DNA from: Sulfuritalea sp.
GTDB lineage: Bacteria > Pseudomonadota > Gammaproteobacteria > Burkholderiales > Rhodocyclaceae
Assembly (NCBI GenBank): GCA_016716965.1
Contig: JADJUP010000053.1
Coordinates: forward strand, 1-64,000
Direction of reading: 5' to 3'
DNA: 64,000 nt
Positions 29,801 through 39,233 of this stretch are shown in pieces. Every line of letters starts with the position of its first letter. The first letter of the stretch is position 1. A model generated the notes under the pieces. It saw only the letters and a list, made by a program, of their open reading frames with translations, was not told where the DNA came from and ran no database searches. A program made the position numbers and the translations under genes.

Positions 29801-30805
29801 CATGCTTGGAATGTGCTCAAAAATTGAATCGAGCAAAGCATGCGAATCCTGCAACTGGGCTTCGGTTTCCTTGCGACGCTCCACTTCCGACTTCAATACC
29901 TCCTTGTCGAGTGCAAGCTGTAGCGTTCTCAGGGCAACCTGTTCATGCATCTCCTCAGAGCGTCGCAAAAGCAGATACGTCAGCACCGCGACAAGAAACC
30001 CGCACGAAAGAAGCAGGACCAGCTCTGTGGTGGCTATGGGTGTCGCGTTCCAGGCGTCAGGAAAGCTTGTACGCAAGCCAAGTTTGGCGCCACCCGAAAG
30101 GAGAATATCCTGGCTGATGGCACCTTCCCTCAAGCTGTCTCCCGCCAGCAGCAACGGCTTTCCCACGGAGCCATCACGATCGAAATACTCAAGCCTGATC
30201 GAGTACCCTTCCGCCTTCAAGTCATCCAGATTCAGTGCGACGGACAGATCAGCCAGGGAAATCCTCGCAACCGCCCTCTCTGCCGAGCGGACCGAACCGC
30301 TTGCAGCATCGTTAGAGATTGCCCGGGCAAAGCTAAGATATTCCTCGCCAATCGAGATTTTCAATGTTCCCGTGCCAGCAAGGTCGACGCCCGAAGCGCC
30401 ATCGTCAGCGATTTCCGCTCGGACAATCCCGACGCCAGGACCAGCCTTCCGCTCGAAACCAAGTGCTGGCCATCCATCGCGGGTGAGTTCCAGGCGATGC
30501 AGTGTGCGATTGCTCGAAAACAACTGGCTGGCAACACGCTCAACTCCAGTCTGGTCGCCCTGCCGAGTTGCATCCAGCAGCATCGCAGGCGCCTGCTCGG
30601 CTTGTCGGATCAGGGATTCAAGAAGAGTCGCACGCAAGCGCGCGTCCCGGACCGCATCCTGACTTCTCGCCCCCAAACCATGGTGATCGCGCATGTAGTA
30701 CCCGCCCACAGGAATCATGAACAGGATCCCGGCCAGGATTGCAGCCACCTGCGCACCCAGTCTCGCAGCGACGAATCTCCGAAGTGTGCTTATCAATTTT
30801 GGCAA
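26852..30805 (-). CDS. Membrane PAS/GAF/GGDEF/EAL sensor protein
   Basis: 1317 residues. TM1 (about 15-38) and TM2 (about 262-282) flank a periplasmic sensor region. Next come a coiled coil, two PAS domains (NQSGAKIFGL; PTPVFFKDSDGCYIGVNKAF), a GAF-like region (LHETGGFPLAWVYSNDDD) and a third PAS (EGVMITDSDNKILMVNRRF). The GGDEF domain is intact (VARLGGDEFAIVL). The EAL domain starts with AEALLRWFRPE but has DNFGTGYSS instead of DDFG and AAGVE instead of AEGVE, so phosphodiesterase activity is doubtful. It likely synthesises c-di-GMP in response to an envelope signal. Confidence 0.9.
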   Translation of the reverse strand: MPKLISTLRRFVAARLGAQVAAILAGILFMIPVGGYYMRDHHGLGARSQDAVRDARLRATLLESLIRQAEQAPAMLLDATRQGDQTGVERVASQLFSSNRTLHRLELTRDGWPALGFERKAGPGVGIVRAEIADDGASGVDLAGTGTLKISIGEEYLSFARAISNDAASGSVRSAERAVARISLADLSVALNLDDLKAEGYSIRLEYFDRDGSVGKPLLLAGDSLREGAISQDILLSGGAKLGLRTSFPDAWNATPIATTELVLLLSCGFLVAVLTYLLLRRSEEMHEQVALRTLQLALDKEVLKSEVERRKETEAQLQDSHALLDSIFEHIPSMIVLKRASDLTVARVNQSGAKIFGLEKSALLGRSSKDLYQGKQAEQDTESDLAAIAEKGLVEMPEQAIRMRDGSTRWVRLKKIALFDGNGTPSHILEIGEDTTAHRHLDEALTENLNFVEQLLTAIPTPVFFKDSDGCYIGVNKAFEDFYGTTSEAMIGKTVFDIAPAHLAEVYDKADRELLASGGKQTYEARVKSSDGGERDVVFFKAVFSTTQSAVGGIVGILLDVTEQKAAQRHILRLNRTLAVVSETNESILKTRDCPTLIQETVDILHETGGFPLAWVYSNDDDLPAMVVIGEHPDLAQSITSILRSRMATDATDSKTFEAGHCCFFSSLGDVGPALGAGARLFDDHGLAHLPLRIRGRIAGGICIVGPAEDLADAEEQQLLGNLAENLSHALESREQDRARQIAERKLELASHVFENSAEGVMITDSDNKILMVNRRFSEITGYSADEVAGNSPSILNSGQQDKAFYSNMWRSLTNRGEWHGEIRNRRKDGEVIVEWMNISAVKNDAGEIVNYVAVFSEITVHKTIKKRMQFLAHYDALTSLPNRILFSDRLEQAIIAARRDKRSAALMLIDLDHFDQINKSVGHSAGDMLLQEVSARLLASVDAGNCVARLGGDEFAIVLSDVGSPDEAAAQANRIQQELGRTLYVEHSGVYVSASIGISMFPRDGEDAEALTRSADAAMYLAAEAGGNTYRFPQKNDKLSDQIQQRDRLHRAIDRQELKVFYQPLVSGETGRIVGAEALLRWFRPEAGYVSPEFFVPMLEEAGLAERVGDWVLRTALEHNIQWRKEFDSELFVAVNYCGAQVADEMAVEKVESLMKAMTFDPHYLNLEISETTLMKDAPAGLTLLHRFNDLGIRLSMDNFGTGYSSLSYLNRFPIDSIKIDRSFIQDTPNDTEAVAITRTIIAMGHALNLKVVAAGVENASQVSFLRRARCDVLQGYRFSQGVSAEEFSLLLAENQRAGSLFPESEGSERLHLVG

Positions 30806-31061
30806 CCAGTTTCCGGAATATGAGAAAGCAGGACGACAGGCCCGACGATTTTCGCGGCTGACGCCGTACTTCCACGGCGCCTGCGTCGCCGAACAACCAA
30901 TGCCGGGGAATGCGTCAGTTTTAATGCAAGTTTGAAGCCTGCATTGCCATCTATCAACAAATTATAAGGTTCAACCTTTTCCGGATCGTGTGCGCCCTTG
31001 TCACTCAACAATCACGCACGTCGCGCCAACCGGTCAATCTGCTGATGGCCGAATTCGGCCG
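30806..31061. other. Intergenic region without visible gene
   Basis: About 250 bp between the GGDEF/EAL start and the HiPIP terminator. It should hold the promoter for the sensor gene on the minus strand, but I see no convincing boxes, repeats or reading frame. Confidence 0.4.
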
Positions 31062-31087
31062 AAAAAAAGGGGCGTCGCCGCCCCTTT
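31062..31087 (-). terminator. Intrinsic terminator of the HiPIP gene
   Basis: A perfect 9-bp stem (AAAGGGGCG with CGCCCCTTT) around a 4-base loop. On the minus strand it is followed by seven Ts. It lies 19 bp after the HiPIP stop and closes the leftward redox cassette. Confidence 0.9.
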
Positions 31088-31105
31088 GATTGAATCCTGC
31101 GGTAC

Positions 31106-31369
31106 TCAGGCCTTCTTGGCCCAGGCCACGCAGTAGCCCTTGGGGGAAACTTCGGTGTCGCCCGGGAAAATCTTGCAGCCACCCTTATCGGCCGGAGCCT
31201 TGCCGGGGACGAACTGCACACAAGTGGCGCAGCTCTTGTCGCCTTCGGGCGAGTCCTTGTACTTCATCGAAGTGCGCATCGCATCGTTCTTAGCAGCGAA
31301 AGCGACCACGGGAATCATTGCCAGAGCAGCACCACCCAACTTGAGCATCTTGCGACGAGACTGATCCAT
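31106..31369 (-). CDS. High-potential iron-sulfur protein (HiPIP)
   Basis: 87 residues. A Tat-like signal (MDQSRRKMLKLGGAALAMIP) precedes a short mature protein with the four cluster Cys in KSCATCVQF, KGGCKIFPG and KGYCVAWA. HiPIPs carry single electrons in the periplasm, typically from a bc1 complex or cytochromes to a terminal acceptor. GGAG lies 9 bases before the ATG. A strong terminator follows. It is the last gene of the leftward cassette, 237 bp from the triheme cytochrome gene, and probably also has its own promoter. Confidence 0.93.
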   Translation of the reverse strand: MDQSRRKMLKLGGAALAMIPVVAFAAKNDAMRTSMKYKDSPEGDKSCATCVQFVPGKAPADKGGCKIFPGDTEVSPKGYCVAWAKKA

Positions 31370-31391
31370 TCTTTATTTCTCCAGTAAAAGT

Positions 31392-31408
31392 CCTCCAGTT
31401 ATTGGAGG
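31392..31408. promoter_or_regulatory. Hairpin upstream of the HiPIP ribosome site
   Basis: CCTCCA and TGGAGG form a 6-bp inverted repeat around 5 bases, about 10 bp upstream of the GGAG ribosome site. One arm is anti-Shine-Dalgarno-like, so it could gate translation. Confidence 0.3.
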
Positions 31409-31430
31409 CCGACCGTAACTGTAGCAAAAA

Positions 31431-31451
31431 TCGTGTCCGATTTGAACACGA
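31431..31451. promoter_or_regulatory. Inverted repeat in the HiPIP upstream region
   Basis: TCGTGT and ACACGA are perfect 6-bp arms separated by 9 bp, 62-82 bp upstream of the HiPIP ATG. Candidate regulator site; nothing else in the 237-bp gap is recognisable. Confidence 0.3.
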
Positions 31452-31606
31452 CAGAAATTTGCCTCCGAAAACGCTTGGAAGCAAGCTCCCATATGAACCA
31501 ATAAGCACCCGGATGGTTCCCGCTGAAGCAGCGATGACCAACGTCACCAATTTGCCTGCCCAATGCAGTTTTATTGGCCTAGCCATCAATATGGCAGCTT
31601 TTTCAC

Positions 31607-32266
31607 TTACATCGGAGCTTGCCGCGGTCCGCTGTGGCAACGCTCGCAGGAAAAGAAAGTTATGAAAGCTACCCTGTCGTGACACATCCCGCAGTACTTT
31701 CCGCGAAATATTTCGCTCATCGAAACCGGGTTCGCACCGGCCTGCGCGACAAAAGGCGCCGGGTGACAGTTCGAGCAGTCCAGCCACTGCGTATGTGCAC
31801 GATGGGGAAATACGACCTGTGGCATTTCTCGTGTGTTCTTCATCAACACGTCCAGATCCAGCACGGTCATCGTCTCTTTTTCCGAAAGTCCGGCACGAGG
31901 GGCAATGGCGCCCGATCGCAAAGCCGCCATCCAGTCGGGAAAACCGATCGCATCCCGCTTGAGCAGACGCGTCGCTTCGTCGATTTTCTGCAGTCGCGGA
32001 TAATCCGGGTTTGATTCGTCGTGAATCGGGTTTAGTGACAGCGCACGCCGCGCAGGGTGCAATTCTTCCGCTTGCGGTTCAGCGGCAGACTGTGGAAGCT
32101 CCTCCGCAGGTGCGACGTTCGGCGCTGCCTTGAGCAACGCCAGCAGGAATCTGTCATCGGCGGCAGCGGAGTCTGTGAGCCCCGCGGGTACGAGCAAGAC
32201 CATTAGGCAGCAGAGGCCGGCCAAACGGTGCCTGCGAATCGCGGACAATGCGGCAAATGCAGTCAC
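31607..32266 (-). CDS. Triheme c-type cytochrome (c7-like)
   Basis: Three CxxCH heme sites near the C-terminus: CSNCH, CGMCH and CERCH, with extra axial His candidates in FPHRAHTQW. The N-terminus is a signal peptide (GLCCLMVLLVPAGLTDSAAA). I chose the GTG at 32266 (219 residues); the frame is open to 32371, but that start would overlap the propeller gene and precede the signal with an improbable leader. The middle is acidic and Pro-rich (APAEELPQSAAEPQAEELHP), and then LSEKETMTVLDLDVLMKN is conserved in such proteins. It is a periplasmic electron carrier. It follows two secreted propeller genes and precedes the HiPIP gene. Confidence 0.85.
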   Translation of the reverse strand: MTAFAALSAIRRHRLAGLCCLMVLLVPAGLTDSAAADDRFLLALLKAAPNVAPAEELPQSAAEPQAEELHPARRALSLNPIHDESNPDYPRLQKIDEATRLLKRDAIGFPDWMAALRSGAIAPRAGLSEKETMTVLDLDVLMKNTREMPQVVFPHRAHTQWLDCSNCHPAPFVAQAGANPVSMSEIFRGKYCGMCHDRVAFITFFSCERCHSGPRQAPM

Positions 32267-32322
32267 AGTTTCCGAAGCGCCAACCCTTCTGGACGGCGGA
32301 TGCCGAGCCAGAACATCGCCGC

Positions 32323-33555
32323 CTAGTTTCCGGGACGCAGCAGGGCTACCCCGCCATAGCTGCCGACCCACAGAGCGCCGTCGGGCGTGGAGGTCATGGC
32401 GAAGATGTTATTGGCAAACAGGCCATCCGCTGTCGTCATGGATTTCGAAAATTTCCCGTTCTGCCAGCGGGTAAGGCCGTTGTTGGTACCGATCCAGAGC
32501 TGCCCCTTGCCATCGATGTGAAGGGCGAAGACATGATTACCCGGCAAACCCTCGGCCGTGGTGTAACTCTGCCAGCGACGTCCGTCAAAGCGCGACAAGC
32601 CGCCGCCCCAGGTACCCGCCCATATCTGTCCTTGTGCATCGACTTCGAGTGCCACCACGTAATTCGGGTTGTAGGCGACATCGACATCCTTCAGCCCCAT
32701 TTCCTCCTTCTGCTTGGCGTGATGTACCGACTGCTTGCCGGGGTCATTCTTGAACGCTATGTCTTTCCTGACTCTGTCATAGGCTGCACCCAGACCCTTC
32801 GCGTGATTCCAGTTCTCCCATCGATTGTTGGCGAACCTCGCCATGCCACCTTCGGTCGCCAGCCAGATATCGCCGTTCTTTCCTTCCGAGAGTCCGTAAA
32901 CCCAGTCGTTAGGCAGTCCACCCTTGGTGTTGTCAACGGTATAGAGGTCCCACTTGCTGCGATTATCAAGATCGCCGCCGCGGATACGATTGGCACCAGA
33001 CCACGTCGCTATCCAGATATCGCCATTCTTTGCGGTAATCACGTCGTAAACGAAGGCATCGCCCAACCCGTCCGGAATGTTGTAGGTCTGCCACTTTCCG
33101 GTCTTCTCATCGAGAAGGGAGAGGCCACCGCCGTAAGTACCCACGGCAACCTTTCCCTTGACCTTGCCAACATAGAACATGCCATTCGACAGCAGTCCGT
33201 TCTTGGTGTCGAAAAGTTTGAAGCTGTCGTTCTTGGTGTCGTAGCGCACAACTCCGCCCGAGGTACCTACCCAGACTACCCCTCCCTCCGTATAGAGCGA
33301 CTTGACATTCTTGTTGCCGACCCGAAAGTGGGTGAATTTCGCGGTGGCATCCACCGAGACCTTGCCTTCGCGAGCCGGCGGCGGGACAGGCGGATGCCCG
33401 GGACCCAGTCAGGTGGGTCGCCGCCCCGTAGCAGGCGCCACAGGGGGCTTTTGCGGGGTGGGCTCTGCTCCTATCGAAGCGCCGACCGGAACCAGCAGCA
33501 GGAAACCCAGCGCGAGGTGCCGGAACGAATCAATTGCCATTTTTGTAGTATTCAT
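32323..33555 (-). pseudogene. Secreted beta-propeller protein 2, interrupted by an in-frame TGA
   Basis: The ATG at 33555 (MNTTKMAIDSFRHLALGFLL) gives a signal peptide and a Pro-rich linker. An in-frame TGA at 33409-33411 stops the frame. The same frame then continues without any shift through HPPVPPPAREGKVSV and a GTG at 33354 into a 343-residue propeller. Repeated blades contain WVGTSGGVVRYD, WIATWSGANRIRG, WLATEGGMARF, WAGTWGGGLSRFDGRRW and WIGTNNGLTRW, the pattern of two-component regulator propeller repeats. It may be a nonsense mutation or a sequence error. Only 5 bp separate it from propeller 1, its paralogue. Confidence 0.8.
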
Positions 33556-33560
33556 GTTCT

Positions 33561-34606
33561 TCACTTTGCCGCAATCCTGACCACGCCGCCCTTGGTGCCG
33601 GCCCACACGTTGCCACCGGGCGTCAACGTAATTGCATATACGTTCTCGTCGAGCAGGCCGTCCTTGGCACCGATCGTCCGCCAGTTGGTGCCGTCGAATC
33701 GGGACACCCCTTTGTTGGTACCGAACCAGAACACACCGGTCTCGTCCTGAGCCATCGAATAGACAATGTTTCCGGCCAGCCCGTTCTTGGTCGATAAACT
33801 CGTCCACTTGGCACCGTCCCAGCGACTGACGCCACCGCCCCAGGTACCTGCCCAAACGCTGTTGTCCTTGGCTATCAGAATCGAAAAGACGTAGTTGGGG
33901 TTGTAGGTGCCCATCCCCTGCACTTCGGTGGCAAGGTCGTGGCGTGAGCGGGTTCCCAAGCCAGTGTTCGGGCTTGTCGGTTGTCCCTCCGGATTGTCGG
34001 CGCCCAAGCCATCCTTGTGCGTCCATGACTTCCAGCGTTTGCCGTCGAACATCGATATGCCGCCCTCCGTACCGAACCAGACGCGCCCTTCCTTATCCAC
34101 GCCGAGGCCATAGACCCACTCGTTGATCAACTCCTTGACATAGGTGGTGAACTTGCCGGTCTTTACGTCGAAACGATTGGCGCCGGCCCACGTGCCGATC
34201 CACAAATTGCCGTTCTTGTCGTTGGCGAAGGAATAGATCCAATAGTCCGCCAGGCCGTGCATCGGAAAGTAGGTCTTCCACTTGCCGTTCTTGTAGCGCG
34301 AAGCGCCTCCGGCATTGGTACCGAACCAGTTGTAACCCTGCGAATCGATTCCCATCGCGAACACATACTCATTGGCGAGTCCGTCGTTCCGGGTAAAGGT
34401 GCGACGGGGCGCGACCGTCTTCAGGTCTACTTCCATGACGCCGACCGAGGTGCCGACCCACAGCGAGTTACCTGCCTTGTCGTGCAGCAAGGCGAACGTG
34501 GTGTTGTTCCGTCTCGCACGACTTTCTCGCCCTGACCAAAAACTGTCGCGGATACGGCAAGTGACACCACCATCACTGCAAACCTGCAGCATACTTTCAA
34601 GAACAT
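33561..34606 (-). pseudogene. Secreted beta-propeller protein 1, frameshifted after the signal peptide
   Basis: The ATG at 34606 opens a signal peptide (MFLKVCCRFAVMVVSLAVSA, then TVFGQGEKVVRDG). At about 34505 the frame changes, and NNTTFALLHDKAGNSLWVGT starts the propeller, which then runs intact to 33561. Blades read WFGTNAGGASRYKNGKWKTY, WIGTWAGANRFDVKTGKF, WFGTEGGISMFDGKRWKSW, WAGTWGGGVSRWDGAKW and WFGTNKGVSRFDGTNW. Reg_prop blades normally form the sensor half of hybrid histidine kinases; here they are stand-alone exported proteins with no kinase. One missing base restores the gene. Confidence 0.8.
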
Positions 34607-34619
34607 CGTACCAACTCCT

Positions 34620-34927
34620 TCAGCGCAGATTTCGCGCATAAAGAAGCGCGCTCAGTATCTCGTCGTCCTTCAAAATCCCCATGAACGGGGGCATCAGGGT
34701 CTTGCCCATCTTCACCGACTGAAGAAGCACCATGTCCGGTTGCATCAAGCGCTCCTTGGCGGAAAAACTCGGCGCCTGCTGGATCACGGGAATGCCGTTC
34801 ATCCCAGGCACAGCACAAGCATGTTGTAACACGCTGTCCCTGGCGAGATCGCCGCCAGCGCCTCACTGGAAACGGCGAGCGTCGCACATCCGGAGAGAAT
34901 GGCCGCAATAAATCGCTTTGACATCAT
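34620..34927 (-). pseudogene. Monoheme cytochrome c-like protein, frameshifted with damaged heme motif
   Basis: The ATG at 34927 overlaps the Sel1 gene stop (ATGA) and opens a signal peptide (KRFIAAILSGCATLAVSSEA). After about 34840 the frame changes. The mature part reads LARDSVLQHACAVPGMNGIP and ends KTLMPPFMGILKDDEILSAL, LYARNLR. This is a class I cytochrome c pattern: a CxxCHG..G start, a Met ligand in LMPPF and a C-terminal helix LSALLYARNL. The heme site reads CAVPG where CAxCHG is expected, so Cys and His are missing; a three-base loss would explain it. It is either a dead gene or a badly read one. Confidence 0.7.
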
Positions 34928-35589
34928 TTTCCGTCTCCTCGACGGCGCCCCTTCTTTTCCTTGGCGCCCGAAATGGTGAGCAACTTCTTCTTGAATTGAT
35001 CCGCCTTTTGAACGTCCACCGCCAAGCCAAAATCCCCCGTCCGATACGCCTTCTCAAGCGTTTCTATGGCCAGGACGAAGCCATCGTCGGCGGCGCGATT
35101 GATCCAGGCAAGCGCCTCCTTGCCTTTGCGCTGCTCTTCCGGAATATCCAGCTCGCCACGAATGTACGCCTGCGCGATGGCACCGATCGCCTGCTTGTGC
35201 CCGGCTTCGGCGGCGCGCAGGTAAAGCGCCCTTGCTTCCTTGACGTCCTTGGCCACGCCTTCACCGTTTGCAAGCATCCCACCGAGCCCGAAAATTCCAT
35301 CGAGGTTTCCGGCGGCTGCCGACTTCCGATAATAGGAAACCGCTTCCTCGTCCGAATCAGCGGCGTCCAGTATCGAAGCCAGCACAGCCTGTGCCTCGGC
35401 ATGTCCGGCATCGGCAACCTTGCGCAACAAAGGTATCGCGGTTGAAAAATCCGCGCGCCGATAGGAAACCATTCCCGCCGCAAAGTCTTCCTCCTGCCCG
35501 GCGCCGGCCTGGCCCACACCAAGCCCGAACACCAGCAATCCAATGGCTGCAGCCCGCGAGCAACCCTTGCATGAAACCGATCCAGCCAT
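34924..35589 (-). CDS. Secreted Sel1-repeat protein
   Basis: 221 residues with an N-terminal signal peptide (AAAIGLLVFGLGVGQAGA) and four or so Sel1/TPR-like repeats (AIPLLRKVADAGHAEAQAVL; AVSYYRKSAAAGNLDGIFGL; ALYLRAAEAGHKQAIGAIAQ; ALAWINRAADDGFVLAIETL). The tail is very basic (KEKKGRRRGDGK). Sel1 repeats are protein-interaction scaffolds. It is the first structural gene after the response regulator gene and is translationally coupled to the cytochrome-like gene by an ATGA overlap. Confidence 0.85.
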   Translation of the reverse strand: MAGSVSCKGCSRAAAIGLLVFGLGVGQAGAGQEEDFAAGMVSYRRADFSTAIPLLRKVADAGHAEAQAVLASILDAADSDEEAVSYYRKSAAAGNLDGIFGLGGMLANGEGVAKDVKEARALYLRAAEAGHKQAIGAIAQAYIRGELDIPEEQRKGKEALAWINRAADDGFVLAIETLEKAYRTGDFGLAVDVQKADQFKKKLLTISGAKEKKGRRRGDGK

Positions 35590-35638
35590 TCAATTCACCT
35601 TGTCAGTGTGGCAATACGCACAATCCAGCCGCAACGTT

Positions 35639-36995
<1,357 letters not shown>

Positions 36996-37005
36996 CCACG
37001 TTCTC

Positions 37006-38515
37006 CTAAGGCATTGCGTCAGTCGGCACCGGCAGGGCGATGCGCACGGTGGCGCCCTGTCCCGCAACCGATGTCACCCGAATGTCGCCACCGTCCTGCT
37101 GGACCAGGCTACGGCAAAGCGACAGGCCAAGGCCCGAACCGCGCCCCGGCGGCTTGGTGGTGAAATGCGCATCGAATACCCGACCGAGGTTCTCGGGAAC
37201 TATGCCCGGACCATTGTCGGATACCGTGAGCACGACATAATCGCCATCGAGCCGGGTTTCGACCCGGATAGTCGGCGCATGTTCCTCCCGTCCTTCCAGG
37301 GCATCCGCCGCATTGATCAGCACATTCATCAACACCTGGACGATATGGTCGGACACCACGTATAGCGCAGGAAGGCCCGCCGCCAGGTCCTGCTGCAGCG
37401 ATACCCCGCGAAACCGCTTGTCGAAACTGATAAAGGTGCATGTGCTTTTGATCAGCGCATTGAGGTCGATGAAGGTGGGAATCAACGGACGTTGCAGGGA
37501 GAATTCGCCGATCTGGCGCGTGATGGTCATTACCCGCCGTGCCTGGTCGAGGATCAGGTCAATCTGGTGATCGGCGCTGCGTGCCGAATAGCCGCCCTGC
37601 TTTCGCGACGAGGTTTTCCGCGAGTCCGACAATGGCCGCCAGCGGATTGTTTATTTCGTGTGCTACCGCCGCGGCGAGGGAACCTACCGCCGCCATTTTC
37701 TCGGTATGGAAATGCTGCTGCCTGCTCAACTCAAGCTCGCTGTCGCGGGATCGAAGCTCGGCTTCCATGTCATTGACGGCGGACATGAGGTCGCCGAGTT
37801 CGTCGCCGCGCGTAACGGCCAGCGGTGCGCCCCGGTAGCCGCGGATTATCTCGCGCGCCGCTGCGGCGCCGATATCCCGCAGAGCTCACGGAAAAAGGTT
37901 GCTGATAACCCGACCATCATTACCCCGATCACCATCAGGGCGAACAGCTCCAACGTCAAGCGATGGAAGACTTCGCGGTATTCCTGCATGACAGCTGCTT
38001 TTTCGCATGGTTGTCGGAGGTCATCCGATCGAGGTGGAGCACCAGATTGTGGAGTTCCTCCCGCAGTTCGCCGATCAGCGCGCGCGAGGGCTCCCTCTGC
38101 AGAGCGGCATTGATCCGATCCAGCTCGGATAAATGACGCCTGGTTTCATCGCTCGCCCAGCCGATGCGCCCAAGCATCGAGATCACCGTATCGAGGTCAA
38201 GCGTGATGATCTTTGCCGCACCGGGGATGTCCTTGGCGAAGTATTGCTCATTGACTGCCAGAACGGCATGGGAAACCGCAAAGTTGAGCGCGATTTGCTG
38301 CTCGTCCTGGACATGGACCGCCTCAATTGCCCGACCGCCTCGAACAGTTGGCTGCGCTCCCACCCGATAACCATCGTCGCCAGCAAAAGATAGATCAGCA
38401 GCCCCCCGAGTACCCGCGAACCAGTCCGTGAAAAACTGGTCGACCGGGCTCCACCGGTCTCCGCGGGGAAAAGCGATTCCGGAACTTCGACGGCGGACTT
38501 GACGCTTTGCGACAT
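37006..38515 (-). pseudogene. Membrane sensor histidine kinase, several frameshifts
   Basis: Pieces of one kinase can be read in order. The ATG at 38515 gives TM1 (VLGGLLIYLLLATMVIGWER). A periplasmic region follows in another frame (ALNFAVSHAVLAVNEQYFAK to LVLHLDRMTSD). TM2 is LELFALMVIGVMMVGLSATF. A HAMP-like part (RGYRGAPLAVTRGDELGDLM) is next, then the H-box AVAHEINNPLAAIVGLAENL at about 37620-37680. The ATPase domain has LMNVLINAADAL, DNGPGIVPENLGRVF and GSGLGLSLCRSL. About four indels are needed (near 38330, 37990, 37870 and 37600). Ten bp separate it from the response regulator, so they form a two-component pair. Confidence 0.75.
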
Positions 38516-38617
38516 CGTTATCGAGACGAACCAATGTTCCGGTGAAGATGGGAGGAAAGGTACAATTATCGAAGATGTATCGCCTGTCCGCAATGCGTCG
38601 CCAACAAGGAAATCCTG

Positions 38618-39181
38618 ATGTCCTCAAAATGGTTCGCTTCAGCCGCGCTCGTGATTGCGCTTCTCCCTGCTGGCCCAGCCCATGCGACTCCGCTCGACGA
38701 CGAGCTGAAGGCACTTGAAGCCGGCAGCAACCCGAAGGCGGTCGAGGTGCTCACCCGGCTCGCCAACGAAGGTAACGCGATGGCCCAGTTCCGCCTTGGC
38801 GGGCTTTACTATCATGGACAAGGCGTTGCGGAAGACGAAAACATGGCGATCTACTGGTGGAAGAAATCCGCCGCCGCCGGCAATGCGGAAGCCATGTACC
38901 AGATCGCCCATGCCTATCTGTTCGGCAGCGGCGCCGCCAAAAGCGTCGCCGATCCCGACAAGGAAGCCGCGATCTGGTATTTCCAGGCCGCGAGTGCCGG
39001 TCACGCCGAGGCTGCCTATACGCTGGGGCTGCTGTTCATCGCCGGCAAGGGCGTGCTGGAAGACAAGAACGAAGCGATCCGTTGGTTCCGTGTCGCTGCA
39101 AGCAAAGGCCATGTCGAAGCGCGCAAGGCCATGGAGACGACCGAAAAGTCCGTCGCCCAGTCCGCGAAGCCCAAGCGCTGA
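38618..39181 (+). CDS. Secreted Sel1-repeat protein
   Basis: 187 residues with a signal peptide (MSSKWFASAALVIALLPAGP, then AHA) and Sel1 repeats (EVLTRLANEGNAMAQFRLGG; MAIYWWKKSAAAGNAEAMYQ; AAIWYFQAASAGHAEAAYTL; AIRWFRVAASKGHVEARKAM). It is divergently oriented from the kinase gene with a 102-bp shared upstream region. A paralogue (34924-35589) belongs to the neighbouring cassette, so this one may serve the same system, which is inference. Confidence 0.85.
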   Translation: MSSKWFASAALVIALLPAGPAHATPLDDELKALEAGSNPKAVEVLTRLANEGNAMAQFRLGGLYYHGQGVAEDENMAIYWWKKSAAAGNAEAMYQIAHAYLFGSGAAKSVADPDKEAAIWYFQAASAGHAEAAYTLGLLFIAGKGVLEDKNEAIRWFRVAASKGHVEARKAMETTEKSVAQSAKPKR

Positions 39182-39233
39182 CAGGCGTTCGGCTGGCAAG
39201 ACGCCAGCCTGCGCCCCCTTGCGGCGCCACCTC

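Noticed and set aside
31290..31787. 165-codon minus-strand frame overlapping HiPIP and the triheme cytochrome
   Set aside because: Overlaps two real genes in another frame, with no motif or ribosome site.
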